Assembly: GCA_001600875.1 (NCBI GenBank)
Contig: BCLD01000022.1
Span: 130,364 to 194,363, forward strand
DNA from: Solicoccozyma terricola
Taxonomy: Eukaryota; Basidiomycota; Tremellomycetes; Filobasidiales; Piskurozymaceae
DNA length: 64,000 bases
Direction of reading: 5' to 3'
Positions 48,103 through 60,807 of this stretch are shown here, in pieces. A program made the position numbers and the translations under genes. Position 1 is the first letter of the stretch; each line of letters starts with the position of its first letter. Under the pieces are notes generated by a model. The model saw nothing but the letters and a program-made list of their open reading frames with translations. It did no database searches and was not told where the DNA came from.

Positions 48103-51100
48103 ATGGCTGGTCGACCTCCTCCTCCTTCTCGGATAGGACTACCCTCCCGACCCCCACGTCCATACGAACCCTCGCACGCTTCCGCATCAAGACCGCATCG
48201 TGATCCCCGAGACAGATCCCGTTCGCCCGACTACTCGCGAGGCGGTGATTCATATCGAGGAAGGAGGCCATCGCCGAGCTATGAGAGAGGTGGAAGAGAA
48301 GAATGGGATGAAAGACGAGATTATGAGAGAGGTTATCCAGAATCAAGAAGAGAAGATTACGGGAGGTCATATGATATACATCGGCATCCAATCGCTTCCT
48401 CCTCCTCAGCCTCTCACGCCCCATACCAGGAATACCCTCAACGTGGTCAGGGTGCTCAACATCCCAACTCATCGGAACATACACACGGTCAATATGGTCA
48501 ACATATGACACAGGACCAGCTTCCATACGACGGAATAACCGATTCATCTTCAACGGCGAAATGGGAAAGAGGACAAGAGGTGGAGGTAAGTCTTTACACC
48601 CCTTTCCACTTTCTGAACAATTTAATGACCTTCCCGCCACCCCTCCCCCCCCAACCCAATTAGCCCTCGACATATGGTCAAAGATACGGACATCACCAAG
48701 CTGATCAATATACCGGTGGTGGACCCGGTACGGATTGGAATGGATCAAATCCTCGAGGAGGAGGTGGAGGTGGTGGTGGAAGAGGACATGGTCAGGAGGT
48801 TTCAAGAGATGTCATTTTCTTGGGATTAGATCCTAATATGACTGACACGGACGTGAGTTCCCTCCACGACGTATTCTACGTTGTTCCACGAATTTGTGGC
48901 TGATTAAAGGATTCCGGCTGCCGTTTTTTTCTTTTTTCTTTTTTCCCTCTATAAAGCTTCTGCTATATCTGAGGGTGAACCACGCAGCTGCGATTGATAC
49001 CACTACGATTATCAAAGATAAACAAACGGGATTATCGAAAGGGTTTGGATTTGCTTTGTTTAGTAGTTTGACAGGAGCGGAAGAATTCCTTTCCAAAAAG
49101 TAAGCCTCGCTGTTTATTCCCTCGCTTATTTACTGGGTTTTTAAGATGAAAAAAAAGGACTGATGGGTTTTTCGGGGGGTTTGGTTGGTTGGTGATAAAC
49201 ACAGTTGGCCGAATGTCCATCTCCCGCCACTAGGGACTGGAGAAGCTAGAACGGTAAAGGTCGATTATTCATCCAGTAGTTCTGGTAATGTGGAGAGAGG
49301 TGGTGGGAAATGGGAAGGAGGAAGAGGGGGGAATGATGGAATGAGGGATATAGGTGAGTCTGACTCGCATTCGCCGGCCGCCCCCCCTCCCCGGGGGGGG
49401 GGGGGGGAGGGGTTCATACGGTGTATTGAACCTAACATAATTAATTCCTTTTTCCTTACAGGTCCTCCCGGAAACGGCAATCGAAGTCTTCTTATACGAG
49501 GACTTGACGGATCTACTCAACCAGAAGCGATACGAGATCGACTCGGTGCAGAAATAGTCCGACTGGCCGCGATGGATAAAGTACATCCAGCCACGATTTC
49601 AGATGGAAGAGCGGGTATCAAACGAATCGTTTTAATACGGGATAAACATAACAAGAATCTTGCTGGATTTGGATTCGTAGAACTCGCTACAACGGAACTT
49701 GCATCGAGTTTGCTGGCTCATTTACTTTCTAGGGATGCGCAACCAGTCGGATTCGTTATCGATGGTCGACCGATCGCTTCCTCGTTTGCCAATACCAAAG
49801 CGTTCGTTTCTGCTGGGGAAGAGGGTGGATCGATCGCATGGACGATTGGTGGTGGAGTTGAGGGTGGATTGGGAGGGGAAGAAGGATGGGTGAGATACTG
49901 GGATACCGCATATGGTGCGAGCGAGCTAGTGGTACATCCCGGATTCCGAGGGGTGTTGCCAGATCCGATGTTGTTTGGATACATCGAATGTATCAAGGCT
50001 TCGGTGGAGGTGGCGGCGGGGGAAAAGAAAAAGGACGTGGTCAAAGAGGGTCTGTTAGGTGGCAAGATGGTACCAGTAAAGATCGGACTGGGAACAAAGA
50101 AGGAGACGGGGATGGTGCCGTTGGCGATAGGCAACAAGATGGAGAATACGGGTGAGTGTTGAGACGCGGTCGTGGTGACCGTAGCGATTCAGCACCAATT
50201 CGAATGGCGCAATGGGTACAGGTAACAATATCCTTGGCGGAGAGGATGAAGAGATGGAGCAACCAGAGACAACGTTGGCTTCGCGGAGTGAGTCCCCCCC
50301 CCCCCCCCCCCCCCCCGGTTTTCCTGTATTCCCGTCCCGTCTGCACGTTATAGACATCCTGATATTCGGTAATGGACGGTACAGCGGTGGGCAAATATAT
50401 CGTACCATCCATGACTGGAAGTCGGAAGGTAAACTCGCACACTTTGTCGACCGCGATCCAGCGATGTCACTGTGCAACAGCTGCTCACGTCTTTTCTCGC
50501 ATTGTCGGTGGTCCACTTGGATGATCGCCCTCCCTCTAGACGCTGAAAAATATCAACAAGTGGAATGTCAAGCAAGAAGAGCTGAAGGCGGCAGTGCCGT
50601 CGAATCGTAGCGGCCCTCCCGCCGGTGTTTCGCCGGCAAACCTCACGAGCGCGAGTCAACCAGTGAAGGCCAAGACTGTTGTGGCAGCGACCACCATAAT
50701 ACCTGTACATCTTTTGCCTTTCATTCTTCCGATCGCTCCGCCTTCTCATCACGGTGGAGTAATCTTGATCGTCGATTGGAGCCGATTGTTGACTCTCTCC
50801 TCTGCCACTGGATCTTAGCCTACGACTGCCGCCGCTCCGGACGTTTCAGCAGCGGCCTCGGATACGGACTTTGACTACACCGACCCTGTCAAGATGGCCT
50901 GTTTGCTGTGCCAGCGGCAATTCAAGTCGATGGATGTGCTTGGCCAGCACACGATGAAGTCGGATTTGCACAAGGTGGGCATACGGAGTTCGCCTAATGG
51001 TGGAAGTCGTGCACAGTATCTGACATCTCCTCGCCCGCAGCGCAATCTCGCAGACCCATCCGTCTGCGAAGCCGGCATCAAACGGAAAGAAGCGCTCCCA

Positions 51101-51601
51101 CCTGCAGACACACCGGCGGAAGCCGGCCCCGTCTATCGTGATCGCGCTGCTGAACGACGAACTGTATTCAACCAACCGTCTATTCCACTCCCTGAGGCAC
51201 CACGGGCCGGCACCAAGCGCAAGTTCGCTGAAGGACCACCCCCACCCCCACCTCGTCCTGAACCTGGCCTCGAGCCAGGTAAAGACGAGAAGAATGTTGG
51301 TAATCAGTTGTTGAAGAAGATGGGATGGACAGAGGGGACAGGTCTTGGAGCGGAAGGAAGCGGACGAGTGGATCCTGTTCAGGCATTGTTGTTTGCTGAG
51401 CGTGCGGGAATCGGAGCAGGTAAAGGAAGAGATCCTGTCAAATATCAAGGTGCAGATGGGTATTCTTCGTTGGTCAAGGATGGGGTGAGCGTGAAGAGAG
51501 AGGTCGATCGAGTCTCCTAGGTGATGATCGCACTGCTGACCAAGTCTTTCCCCTGATCGTAGGCCCGAGATCGTTACGACCGAAGTGGAGGACAGAATTG
51601 A
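48103..51601 (+). CDS. RBM5/RBM10-like splicing factor (RRMs, zinc finger, G-patch)
   Basis: ATG 48103 (MAGRPPPPSRIGLPSRPP) opens an arginine/serine/tyrosine-rich N-terminus. RRM1 has RDVIFLGLDPNMTDTD and SKGFGFALFSSL across introns. RRM2 has RSLLIRGLDGSTQPEAIRDR and NLAGFGFVELATTELASSLL. A C2H2 finger, ACLLCQRQFKSMDVLGQH with SDLHK, matches the RBM5/10 finger near the C-terminus, and the G-patch GNQLLKKMGWTEGTGLGAEG with SGRVDPVQA follows at once. The last exon ends DRYDRSGGQN with TGA at 51599-51601. The order RRM, RRM, C2H2, G-patch is that of RBM5/RBM10, U2-snRNP-associated regulators of exon choice. The RanBP2-type finger of the animal proteins was not seen. Introns contain a long G-run (49390-49410) and a C-run (50287-50317). 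Such a factor could matter for the many tiny exons in this genome; that link is only inference. Confidence 0.8.
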
Positions 51602-51724
51602 TCGTTGGAACGACTGTATCACTAGTATCTATACCATCCACATGATAGCGTTCTGATTATGTGGTTCGCCTTCCGTCCACACCGAAACCAGACACTTTAC
51701 CTTTTGTTTTGACCTGTCTTGATC

Positions 51725-53840
51725 TCACATCAATGGATCCTTGATCTCCATCGTCCACCAAATGGGTTTATCAGTCGTTAATCGAACAACAGGTTCTTCA
51801 GGTAACAGATGATTAGAGGTTGAGATATCCGCGGAGAATGATGTTGGCCAATCTGATATAATAACCGACAGGGAAGATCGTCAAGGGGGTGGGATGGCCA
51901 TTAAGATAAATTGTTACTTGCCTAGATTCCACTTCAACCCCAAAGTCTTGACATACGCAACATCAATTCCAAGTGGTAAAATCCCACAAGTCTGACCAAA
52001 AACCTGATGATCTACATGAATGATATGGTGACCCTGATCCCATCCTCAAAGACATCAGTCCAAGACAAACGAAAAAGGACTATCCCACGACACTTACAGC
52101 ACCCAACACCCATGCCACTGAACTCTCCGAAACGACTCTAACATCCCTTTCCTTCCTCCTTCCTTCCACCACTTCTTGATCCGCATTGCTCGTGCTCGTG
52201 CTACTTCCGAATGTGGTTGTAAGACCTGTTGATAATTTCTGAATGTATGATAGCGTATGTATGGTTTGATCTAAACGACCAGATAGGCCACCTAGAATGA
52301 TGATTCGATGTGAGTGCTAGGTGTAGGGGAAAATACCATTTTCCTTTCGTCAGTGCGTGCGTGGTAGGTTGTAGATCGGGAGATTGGGAGTAAAAAAGGA
52401 ACAAAGAGGAAAATTCCCTCACTTCTAACCCGTTGATATCTTCTTTCGGTAAATCCGATTGAAGATTATCAACCTCTTGAACGCATTTCATTAAATCCGT
52501 TGAATATTCATCTTGATCTTGTTCAATCCGAACTCCCTGTTTTCGAATAAATATTTAACAAATATTCCAGATTCAGTTTTTCCCTACAAATCGATAACGA
52601 GTACCACCAGGTCATAAGGAGAAAGAGAGGAAGAGGAGGAGGAATAGGAGGAGGAGGAGGAGGAGGAGGAGGAGGAGGAAACCCTCCAGGAGTGCTCGCT
52701 ACATCCGCGGAGAGGAGTGCGGAAATGCTCACTACACTAGCGGAAGAGAGTGTTGCTCGTCGCACTTGCAGAAGACGCAGTCTTTGGCTTCGCGAAGAAA
52801 TGAGCACTCGCTTTGCTCTCAAGGCAGTATTCACTGCTCCGAGAAGAAATGAGCACTCGCTTCGCTCGCAAAAAAAATGAATGCTCGCTGCGTTCGCTGA
52901 AGGATGGCCCTAGGAGGAGCCTGGTTTTCGCTTCGCGATGAAGGAAGAGACGAATACTCGCTTGGTTCGCTGCGGTCGCTTGGCTCGAGAGACTCACCAT
53001 AGATTCATAATACGCCCTCACGTCATCCCTCAAACTATCTAAATCTCCCATTATCAAATCAGGTAACCATTTCAATTCTTCTACCGATTCCTTTTCAATA
53101 TAATAAGAAGATTGACGTTCTAATTCATCCGTTTTCAAAGTAGATTGATCTTCAGATCGGTTTTGATCTTGAAGGGAGTTTGACTGAGGATTGGGTATCG
53201 AGTCGTGAAAGGTTGGATCTGAAGTTGGGATGGGTCGATTCTTTGTTCGATTAAATGGGAATTGACGAATCAATGACCGTCCCAAAAGATGATCATGGAG
53301 TCGATTTGCACCTCCATCTGCACATAATTTGATGTCACCTGTTCAACAACATAAAACGGGGAAAGTGGGGGTGTTTGGATTGTTAGCATTGCCCGCGGTA
53401 TACTCCCAGAAGAGGAAGAGAGTATCGCGAGAGAACAGTATTGCAAGCGATACTCGCGGAAGAGAGTAGTAATTGCTCACTACGTTCGCGAAGAGAGAAG
53501 AAATGAATGCGAGCATAGTCTTCGCGGAGCAAAGACATATGAATGCTCACTACGTTCGCGAAGACTGCTCGTTGCGCTCGCGGAAGAAGAGCTCCCTGAC
53601 GGGAGCCTGGTCTTCGCTTCGCTCGCGACGAATTCCCACTACGTTCACTCGCAATAACGTACAAGCCTCCCAAATCCTTTCCAACGTATCATGTCTCGTA
53701 ATCGGTTGATTCAGAATGATCAACGCCTGTTTCCTCTCCTTGCCCCGTGTGGAATGTGATGTTGTGCCTGGACGACCCTTTGATAAAAAGTCTGTCGTTG
53801 TCCATGAGCAAGTGTGTAGTGGGAGAGTCGATGAATCCAT
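51725..53840 (-). CDS. THI80: Thiamine pyrophosphokinase
   Basis: From ATG 53840 (MDSSTLPLHTCSWTTTDFLS) with KQALIILNQPITR, then across a long intron DIKLCADGGANRLHDHLLG, then LPDLIMGDLDSLRDDVRAYY, then across another long intron VRIEQDQDEYSTDLMKCVQE, then ILGGLSGRLDQTIHTLSYIQ, then later exons ending VVRLTTDKPIWWTMEIKDPL and TGA at 51725-51727. CADGGANR, PDLIxGDLDS, DQDxxSTD and GGLxGRxDQT are the conserved blocks of thiamine pyrophosphokinase, which moves pyrophosphate from ATP to thiamine to make the cofactor ThDP in the cytosol. Two introns (about 53643-53341 and 52999-52541) are several times longer than usual here because they carry repeated sequence. The gene diverges from SPG1 with about 210 bp between. 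Confidence 0.85.
52620..53000 (+). repeat. Repeat block in THI80 intron
   Basis: The plus strand shows a GGA tandem repeat (about 52631-52680) followed by diverged copies of a short motif of the form GAAATGAATGCTCGCT or GAAATGAGCACTCGCTT joined to CGTTCGC or CTTCGCT, ending near 53000. A phrase AGGAGCCTGGTTTTCGCTTC (about 52914-52933) recurs in the second block as GGGAGCCTGGTCTTCGCTTC. The host gene lies on the opposite strand. Confidence 0.7.
53390..53650 (+). repeat. Second repeat block in another THI80 intron
   Basis: It shares with the block at 52620-53000 the motifs GAATGCTCACTACGTTCGCG (twice or more, near 53475 and 53550), GAAGAAATGAATGC and the GAGCCTGGTCTTCGCTTCGC phrase, in the same orientation. 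Copies are imperfect and alternate with AAGAGAGTA-type spacers. Confidence 0.7.
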
Positions 53841-54050
53841 GTGAGAGACGGGATCCCTGTGCGTGGAGTGGTGTGGTCGATGTGGTCGATGTGGTCGATG
53901 TTGAACCTACTTGGGGTCGTTGAACTTGCTATTTTGGTTTCTGTGTGATGACGTAATCGATGGGATGGGACAACAACAATAGCAAACAACAGCGGACAGC
54001 TATATACATCACTCACACCCCCCCTCCTCCTCCTTCCCAACACCCACACC

Positions 54051-56155
54051 ATGCCTTCTCAGCCACACACACAACCCCACTCCACCCAACACACCCATCC
54101 CAATTCACACCCCAACAAAGAAAACACACAGTCAAGTAACATCACAAGTAAACAATCTAGTAATCGAGAAAGAACGAAGAGTGTAGATACCACAATGGGG
54201 AATGGAGCGGGATATGGAAGTGAAGGAAATGGGAATGGAGGGTCAGTGATCTCTGGGGAATCGAATTCAAATAATGGCAGTGGTAGTGGTGGTGCAGAAG
54301 ATAATCCGTGAGTTGTTTCGCGTACTTTTTGCCAGTTTATGTATGTATGTTATAGGGGGGAGGTTTTGGATGGCTGATGTTCGACCCACTCTCGCGCTCC
54401 CTCCCTCCCTCTCTCTTTCTTTCTCACTCTTTCGCTCTCGCTCTCGGTCGGCATACCGACGGCTTAATTCCCCTTCTAGCAACTCTGTCGTTCTCAAAGT
54501 AGGAATGGTTGGAGATTCTCAAATTGGGAAAACAAGTTTAATGGTGAAATATGTAGAAGGGAGTTTTGAGTACGTTTAGGGGCACACTTTCTCTCTCTCC
54601 TTTTTCTTTTTCTTTTCCTCTTTCTCTTTCTTTCCGTCACTGACTTTCCCAAATCCCTTTTTTAATACCTGTTTCACTACTATGTTCTACATCAAACGAC
54701 TTGAAATTCGACGTAACACCTCTTTTCTTATTCTCTCACCCCCCCCCCCCCCCCCCTCCTTCATTCCTTCCATCACAAACCAATCATCCATTCTCTCGGA
54801 AACGCCTCATCCCCCATTATTCGAAAACCTTTTCACACCCGGGAAACCCCCTACCACACACACACACACACACAGTGAAGATTACATTCAAACTCTTGGT
54901 GTTAATTTCATGGAAAAGACAATTAGTATTAGGAATACGGAGATTACATTCTCAGTGAGTTTGTTCGTTTGTTTGTTTGTTTGTTGTTTGTTATATCCTC
55001 GAAAAGGAGTCGAAAAGTATGATGGTGAAGAGAGCCTTGGGGGGGGGGGGGGCCTATGCTAACGGAGAATGAAATCCTTGAGTGATTTCATTTGGGGAAT
55101 TCAATGTTGTTTTCTCCCGACGTTTGAACGATTATAGGACAAAATGAGATATTGATTCCGATTTGGGTTTTTTTTAATGTTTCTGTTCATCATGTTTTTC
55201 GTTATAGATCTGGGATCTAGGAGGTAAATTATCGATTCAGTCGTTTGTTCTACCCAAAAAATGGCGGTGTGTGTGGAGGTTGACGTTTACTGTTTTTTTT
55301 TTTCCCTTGTTTTTTTTTTCGTTTTGTTCGGATTCGCCTCCACCACCACCCAGGTCAACGAGAATTCGTATCAATGCTTCCACTCGTCTCAAATGACGCG
55401 GTCGCCATTCTGTTCATGTTCGATCTTACGAGGAAATCAACATTGAATAGTATAAAGGAATGGTATAGACAAGCGAGAGGATTTAACAAGGTCAGTGTTT
55501 CTTTTCTTTTGGTGGTTTTGGTATATATTCCTGACTACTCGTTTTGATATCCTCGGGGGCGGCGGCGTTTTTTTTTGGGGGGGTGGGGGGGTTTCGTTTT
55601 GGTTGGTTTTGTAGACGGCAATCCCTGTCCTGATCGGTACGAAATACGACTCATTTGCTCAATTCCCAAGAGAAGAGCAAGAGGAAATCACGAAACAGGC
55701 CAAGAGGTTTTCCAAAGCCATGCATGCGCCATTGGTGAGAGAGTCGAGGCTATCAACACAACCTATTTTGTTTCAAGGTTGCGGAGGGGCGGGAACACTG
55801 ATGATGGAGGATGGGAATCAAATGAACAGATATTTTGCTCGACGTCACATGCTATCAATGTTCAGAAGATCTTCAAGGTGAGGGTAGGCGGGTTAGGGGG
55901 ATAAACATCACCAGTCGTTAACTGTTATCACCCCGTCCGCTCTTTATTCTCACAGATCGTATTAGCTAAAGCTTTCGACCTGAAAGTGAGCAGGCGTTTT
56001 CTTTGGTCTTCCCTTACGACGGACGGCTCTCTCGATCCCCCGTCCAACCAACCAGCCACTGATACTGACGCACGGCAACTTTTTATCACTCGCAGTGCGT
56101 CTTACCAGAGATTGACGGCGTGGGAGAACCTATTCTCTTATACGTAGATGTATGA
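54051..56155 (+). CDS. SPG1: Septation-initiation GTPase Spg1/Tem1
   Basis: ATG 54051 opens a long N-terminal extension of about 86 residues rich in H, T, N, G and S, then VVLKVGMVGDSQIGKTSLMV (P-loop), YIQTLGVNFMEKTISIRNTE (switch I), IWDLGGQREFVSMLPLVSND (switch II), FMFDLTRKSTLNSIKEWYRQ, AIPVLIGTKYDSFAQFPREE (a TKYD guanine-binding motif), IFCSTSHAINVQKIFK, and a final exon ending GEPILLYVDV with TGA at 56153-56155. This is the Spg1/Tem1 type of Ras-like GTPase, which at spindle pole bodies triggers the septation or mitotic exit kinase cascade. There is no C-terminal prenyl cysteine, as usual for this group. One exon of only 16 nt, near 55208-55223, codes for IWDLG and precedes a GTAAAT donor. 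C- and G-runs sit in introns (54730, 55028). Confidence 0.88.
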
Positions 56156-56569
56156 CGATGTTTTCCCTTCCACGTTTTTTTTCTTCTTCTTCCACAACTC
56201 TGCTCTTTCTTCTCTTTACGTCGACGTGAATTTTACGACGGATATAGAACATGTTGTAACGCTCTGCTATTACGAAATGTTTCGTCTGTTCCCGACCGAC
56301 CGACCGACCAACCGACTGATTTCTCTGACAGACACAAGAGCAAGGAGATGGCGTATATCAGGAATTGCATGCGAACGAGCACTAACTCGCTGCGTAATAC
56401 ATCCATAGATCCGGGGCGTTTCGATAACTAATATTACCGCTAATCCCTGCGTCATAACAATGTGCGAAACATCGCTTTGAGCTTTTGTTTTTTTTTCAGA
56501 TACCCCATTTCCCCCCCTCTCCTCTACACCTCATTCCCCGCCTAACCGGCCTAACCGCTTTTTTTTTTT
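56156..56569. other. Convergent 3' spacer SPG1/EGD1
   Basis: About 414 bp holding both 3' ends. It contains T-rich stretches and a short CGAC repeat near 56292-56315. No gene was seen. Confidence 0.5.
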
Positions 56570-57576
56570 TTAGTTCAACTCTTCCAACTTGTTATCTTCC
56601 TTCTTCTCCTCGACATCATCAAAGTTCTCCACGAGTTGAGGAATCTCATCATCCTCATCAGCTTCCTTTTCACCTTCTTCACCAGCAACAGCGGCTTGTT
56701 GACGGGCAGACAAGGACGAGTAGGACTCGGCGAGCTTGCGTAGGGAAGCAAGCGAATCGGGACCGAGTTGGTTGAGGATTCCAGGAACAAGCTCGGTTAA
56801 ATCCTTTGTGGCGCCTGAACCGTAGATTGCGAGGGTGTTGGAACCGGGAGCGGAGTGGACTGATGAGGATAGAAGATGATGATGTGTTAGTGACGGGGGG
56901 GTTCGTGTATGCCGGTGTATGTCCCGCGTCTGCCGACTTTGAATGGGAAGACAGGTTGTTGGCGATGCGAGCGAGGTTTGCTCGTAGGAACAGCCATGGG
57001 ATTCTGTATACCTCAGCATGGCTTGGGAGGATATCCTCTCAAGGTTCCCCCTCGTCCAAGTGGATACAATCCTCCCTCGTCATGTCTTCCCTTTTTGTCT
57101 TGTCCCGCTTCCCAGCCTGCCATGACACGACACAAACAAAACGCTCACCTTTTGGTCCAGCAAAATGCAACACGTTACCATCGTCCTTGAACATGTTGAC
57201 CTCTTCAACACCAGCAACAGGTTGAACGTTCAATTTCTTCAAGGCAGTTTGAAGTTTACGGTCATCACCCTGGATAGAGGTGGTTGACTTTTTGACGACC
57301 TTACGACGAGGAGTACCCTTGCCGCCTGTGGGGGGTAGGAGGAGGGAGGAAGGGAGGGAGGGAGTACATTTCGCGTGGTGGGCGTGCGACAGATAGCGAG
57401 GACGACAGGAAAGGGATGGTGAATGGATAGTCGGATGGACGGACAGACAACGCATCAGTAAAAACCCCACGACCGGCGATCCCGGTGTTCTCCCACGACG
57501 TGCGACGAGCTGCCACAACGCCCGACTCACCGATCCTGACCTGCTGCTGCAGCTTTGCCAACTTCTCCTTGTCCAT
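56570..57576 (-). CDS. EGD1: Nascent polypeptide-associated complex, beta subunit
   Basis: ATG 57576 ([16 protein letters not shown]) followed by an intron with a donor just after GGT, then [20 protein letters not shown] (the basic ribosome-binding motif RRKxxKK), [20 protein letters not shown] and VLHFAGPK (NAC domain strands), then an intron, [40 protein letters not shown] and an acidic tail ending EDNKLEELN with a stop at 56570-56572. The partner motifs and the spliced length near 170-180 residues fit NAC beta (Egd1/BTF3). It binds nascent chains at the ribosome exit together with the alpha subunit and guards targeting of non-secretory proteins. The gene has at least two introns, the first of about 210 bp. 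Confidence 0.9.
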
Positions 57577-57936
57577 GATGAGGGGATGTGTGGGGGTGGG
57601 GGGAAATGGGGGGATGGAGGTGGGGTTGGTGATGGTTGAGGTGATGATAGCGACCTGACGGTCGAGGTGATTGCTCGAACAGCGAAACTCATTAAATCAT
57701 TTCTCACGGGGGGCGGTCACTCATCCACCCCGACACAGCTGGTACAGTCAGTCACAGCCATGTGAGATCGATATAGAGTGACACAGACACAAGCTCAGGA
57801 AGGCAGTACGGGTACAAATGCCCCGTCGAATAGATGTATACTGTCATCGAATAAGAAGAATGAATAAATGTTCTCTTCCGCCGTGTATCCCTCCCGCACA
57901 CCCGTCTTCCAGTCAACTTCAAATCCGAACTTTCGC
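57577..57936. other. Spacer upstream of EGD1
   Basis: About 360 bp between the 3' end of the zinc-finger gene and EGD1, both minus strand. It should carry the EGD1 promoter. No other feature was seen. Confidence 0.45.
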
Positions 57937-60807
57937 TCAACCATCATATTGCCCCAGTAACGCCTTTGCTTTCGCAGCCATCGAATGCTGATGTTCATGC
58001 TGATGCTCATTCTGATGACCGCGCTGCTGCTGATGTGGATGTGGATGATGTTGATGATTCTGTCCTTCCCCTACATTCGCCACTTCATACGCGTATTCAT
58101 CGGCGGCTCCAGACCAGACCTCTTCTTGTCCTTGACCTGGACCGTACGGATACCCATCGTTTTGTTGGGCAGCAGGACCGGCGGTAGGACCGGTGGAGAT
58201 GAGTGAAGCGATAGCGACGGATGAACGTCGTTCAGCTCTAGGTGGGAACCATTGTTCGTCCGTCCCAACTGGCTGCGGTGGCGGAACATGAGAAAAGTGA
58301 CCGCCCGCGCCCGCGCCACTGGACATTTCCATCCCGGATGAAGATGGAGTCAACCCCATCAGCTCTTGTTGATCGAACCGTTGAATCTTCAATGGAGGAT
58401 GGTGGCTAGCGTACCCCTCCCTTGACGACATCGATCGTTTCCTCGGAATCGAGCCAGACGAACCGGGTGAGACAGGGTAGCCTTTTGTTCCGTGTCCGTG
58501 TCCGTGTCCGTGTCCGTGTCCGACCATTGGAAAGCCAGGCGCCGAAGGAGGTTGTACAGCAGTTGTTGGTGGTGGTGGATGGTAAGAGAAAGGCGATTCT
58601 GACGTTGAAGATGGGTTTCCGTAAATATCGCGAAGTGCGGACGAAGTAGCGTTCATCCCACCGCTAGATATTTGCGCAACAGGAATAGGTTGACCACTTG
58701 ATACCGTACCACGAGACGATTGTCCACCGGATCCGGATGAACCAGAGAGACCTGTGTATTGTTGTTGTCCGCTTGTCCCTGGACCTGGACCTCGACCTGC
58801 ACCTGCACCTGCACCTGCACCTGCAGAATACGTTTGCTGTTGTGATATCTGTCCTTCGTATCGTAGAGCAGCGTCATCCGAGGAGCCTCCAAAGTGAAAT
58901 ACGGAAGGAGGAGCGGTTGCGGGCGGGGGTGGACCATACGAGTCGGTGTATGGTGTAGAGTCATACGACGAATTCACGTCGTTGAATTCGACCGCAGACA
59001 TTGGTTGAATTGAGTGTCCTGGAGGTGGGTACGACGACCATGATGATGCGATGACTTGTTGATTGAAGCCCGTTGAGTTGTCAGAAGATGATGGTGCGTA
59101 ACCTGTTTCTGCAACGACGTTGTTGTTGTTCCCACCTGGCGCTTCGGATGACGCACGAGGAGTGAACGCGGCAGGACGAGAATTTGACTGTTGTCCACTA
59201 GCAGGTCGAAGACCGTAGGGGAACGGATTATGAGTGAATGAAGAGTCGGGTCGAGAAGGTTGATGATGTAATTTTCCAAATCGTGCAGACGGAGTAGCGT
59301 GAGATGTTGATGGACGAGGTGGAATGGTAGCGTGAGGTAATCGATTATGAGGAGGAGGATTACCTTGTGGAGCAGCCATTAATCCTTGACCTCCACGATC
59401 AGAGTATTGAATTGATGCAGCTGTAGATGGACGTTCGTAATGTGGAACCTGAGGTGACGTTTGTGGATCCCAATGTGATGCGACGCTATTAGCTCTTGCT
59501 TTCCCATGGTTTGTCGTTGTCGTCGTCGTAGTTGTCGTCGTCGTCGTCTGAGGGGAGGGTGGAACCATGGATCCAGCAGGTTGAGACCAATTGTACGCTT
59601 GACCATTGTAAACGACTCCGGACGAAGGTGGACCTGCCGATGAAGTCGAACGACTTTCATGCATTTCCTGCTTCATCATCGATCCACCACCAACCTGAGG
59701 TGGTTGTGGTGGTTGTGGTGGTGGTGGTGGAGGTGGAGGTGGCGGCAACGATCTCCCTCCTGGACTCCAATTTTCCGTCGTTGGTGATTTTTTCACTTGT
59801 TTCGGTAACTCCAACACTTCTCCTCTTTTCTTTTGTTCCTTTCCTGCTCTTTGACTAAGTGCAGCGTGAACTGGTGCTAGAGCTCTAAGCATTCTTTCGT
59901 TCAAATCAGCTTGATCGGAATGAACAGTAGCTGCGTGTTGACGTAGGTTGTCTAGACGGGAAAATGATTTATGGCAATGACATGGGAACGGTCGTTCACC
60001 GGTGTGTTTTCTGTAGAAGGTATCGAAGAAAAAAGAACACGTATTAGGTCGGACTGAAATTCATTCCCTCGCCATCACCGCGTCATGATAATCTCCCCAC
60101 GAAAACACTCACCTAACATGTCTTGCCAAATGCTCACTCCTCGTAAACGTCATATCACAACCTTCAAACCCTTTACATCTAAAAACTTTCCCTCCACTCA
60201 TCTGCGTAGCATGTTTAACCGATTGATCAGGTAACATTACTGGCATACCATGTGGAATAGATGATGATGATGATGATGATGGTCGTTGTCGTTGTGTTGT
60301 GCCGGTGCCGGTGCCGGTTGTTGTCGTCGTTGTTGTTGTACCGCCGCCGCCGCCGTTTCCGGTAGGTGGATTTAAAAGTTGTTGTTGTGATGAAGATTGA
60401 TTAGTACCGTTTAATGGGATTTGATAAATCGGTTGATATTGAGTTGATATTCCTACGCCGTGACTACCACCACCTCCGTTATTACTACCACCTACTTGTT
60501 GAGAACCACCGGATCCAGATGAATAAACGGCGTATACTGGATTATTGGATGACGTTGATGATGAAGAAGGATACGAATGAGATTCTTGTTGTTGTTGTTG
60601 TTGTTGTTGTTGGGGTTGGGGTTGAGAATGATGAGTTGATGAATAAGGACCAGTTATAAGTCCATTATGTGAATTATTATTCAACATTGATGGTGAAGCT
60701 TGAATTGCCGAATAAGACATATCAATTCCGGAACGATGAGGACGTGGATGTGGATGTGAATCCGAATTCGAATACGAATGATTAAAACGTTGAGAATCGT
60801 TGTTCAT
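57937..60807 (-). CDS. C2H2 zinc-finger transcription factor, Usv1/Rgm1-like
   Basis: Two exons from ATG 60807 ([20 protein letters not shown]). Exon 1 is about 232 residues of low-complexity sequence (Q, S, G and T runs) ending with finger 1, [20 protein letters not shown] plus RHV. An intron at about 60013-60113 is followed by [20 protein letters not shown] and [10 protein letters not shown] (finger 2), then a conserved-looking basic stretch ([20 protein letters not shown]) and about 630 residues rich in P, G, S, H and T, ending at TGA 57937-57939. The arrangement of two adjacent fingers with [14 protein letters not shown] is that of fungal stress/carbon regulators such as Usv1, Rgm1 and S. 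pombe Rsv1. In Cryptococcus the related Usv101 controls capsule and cell wall; orthology is plausible but not shown here. Repeats encode [11 protein letters not shown] and (AG)n. Confidence 0.82.
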
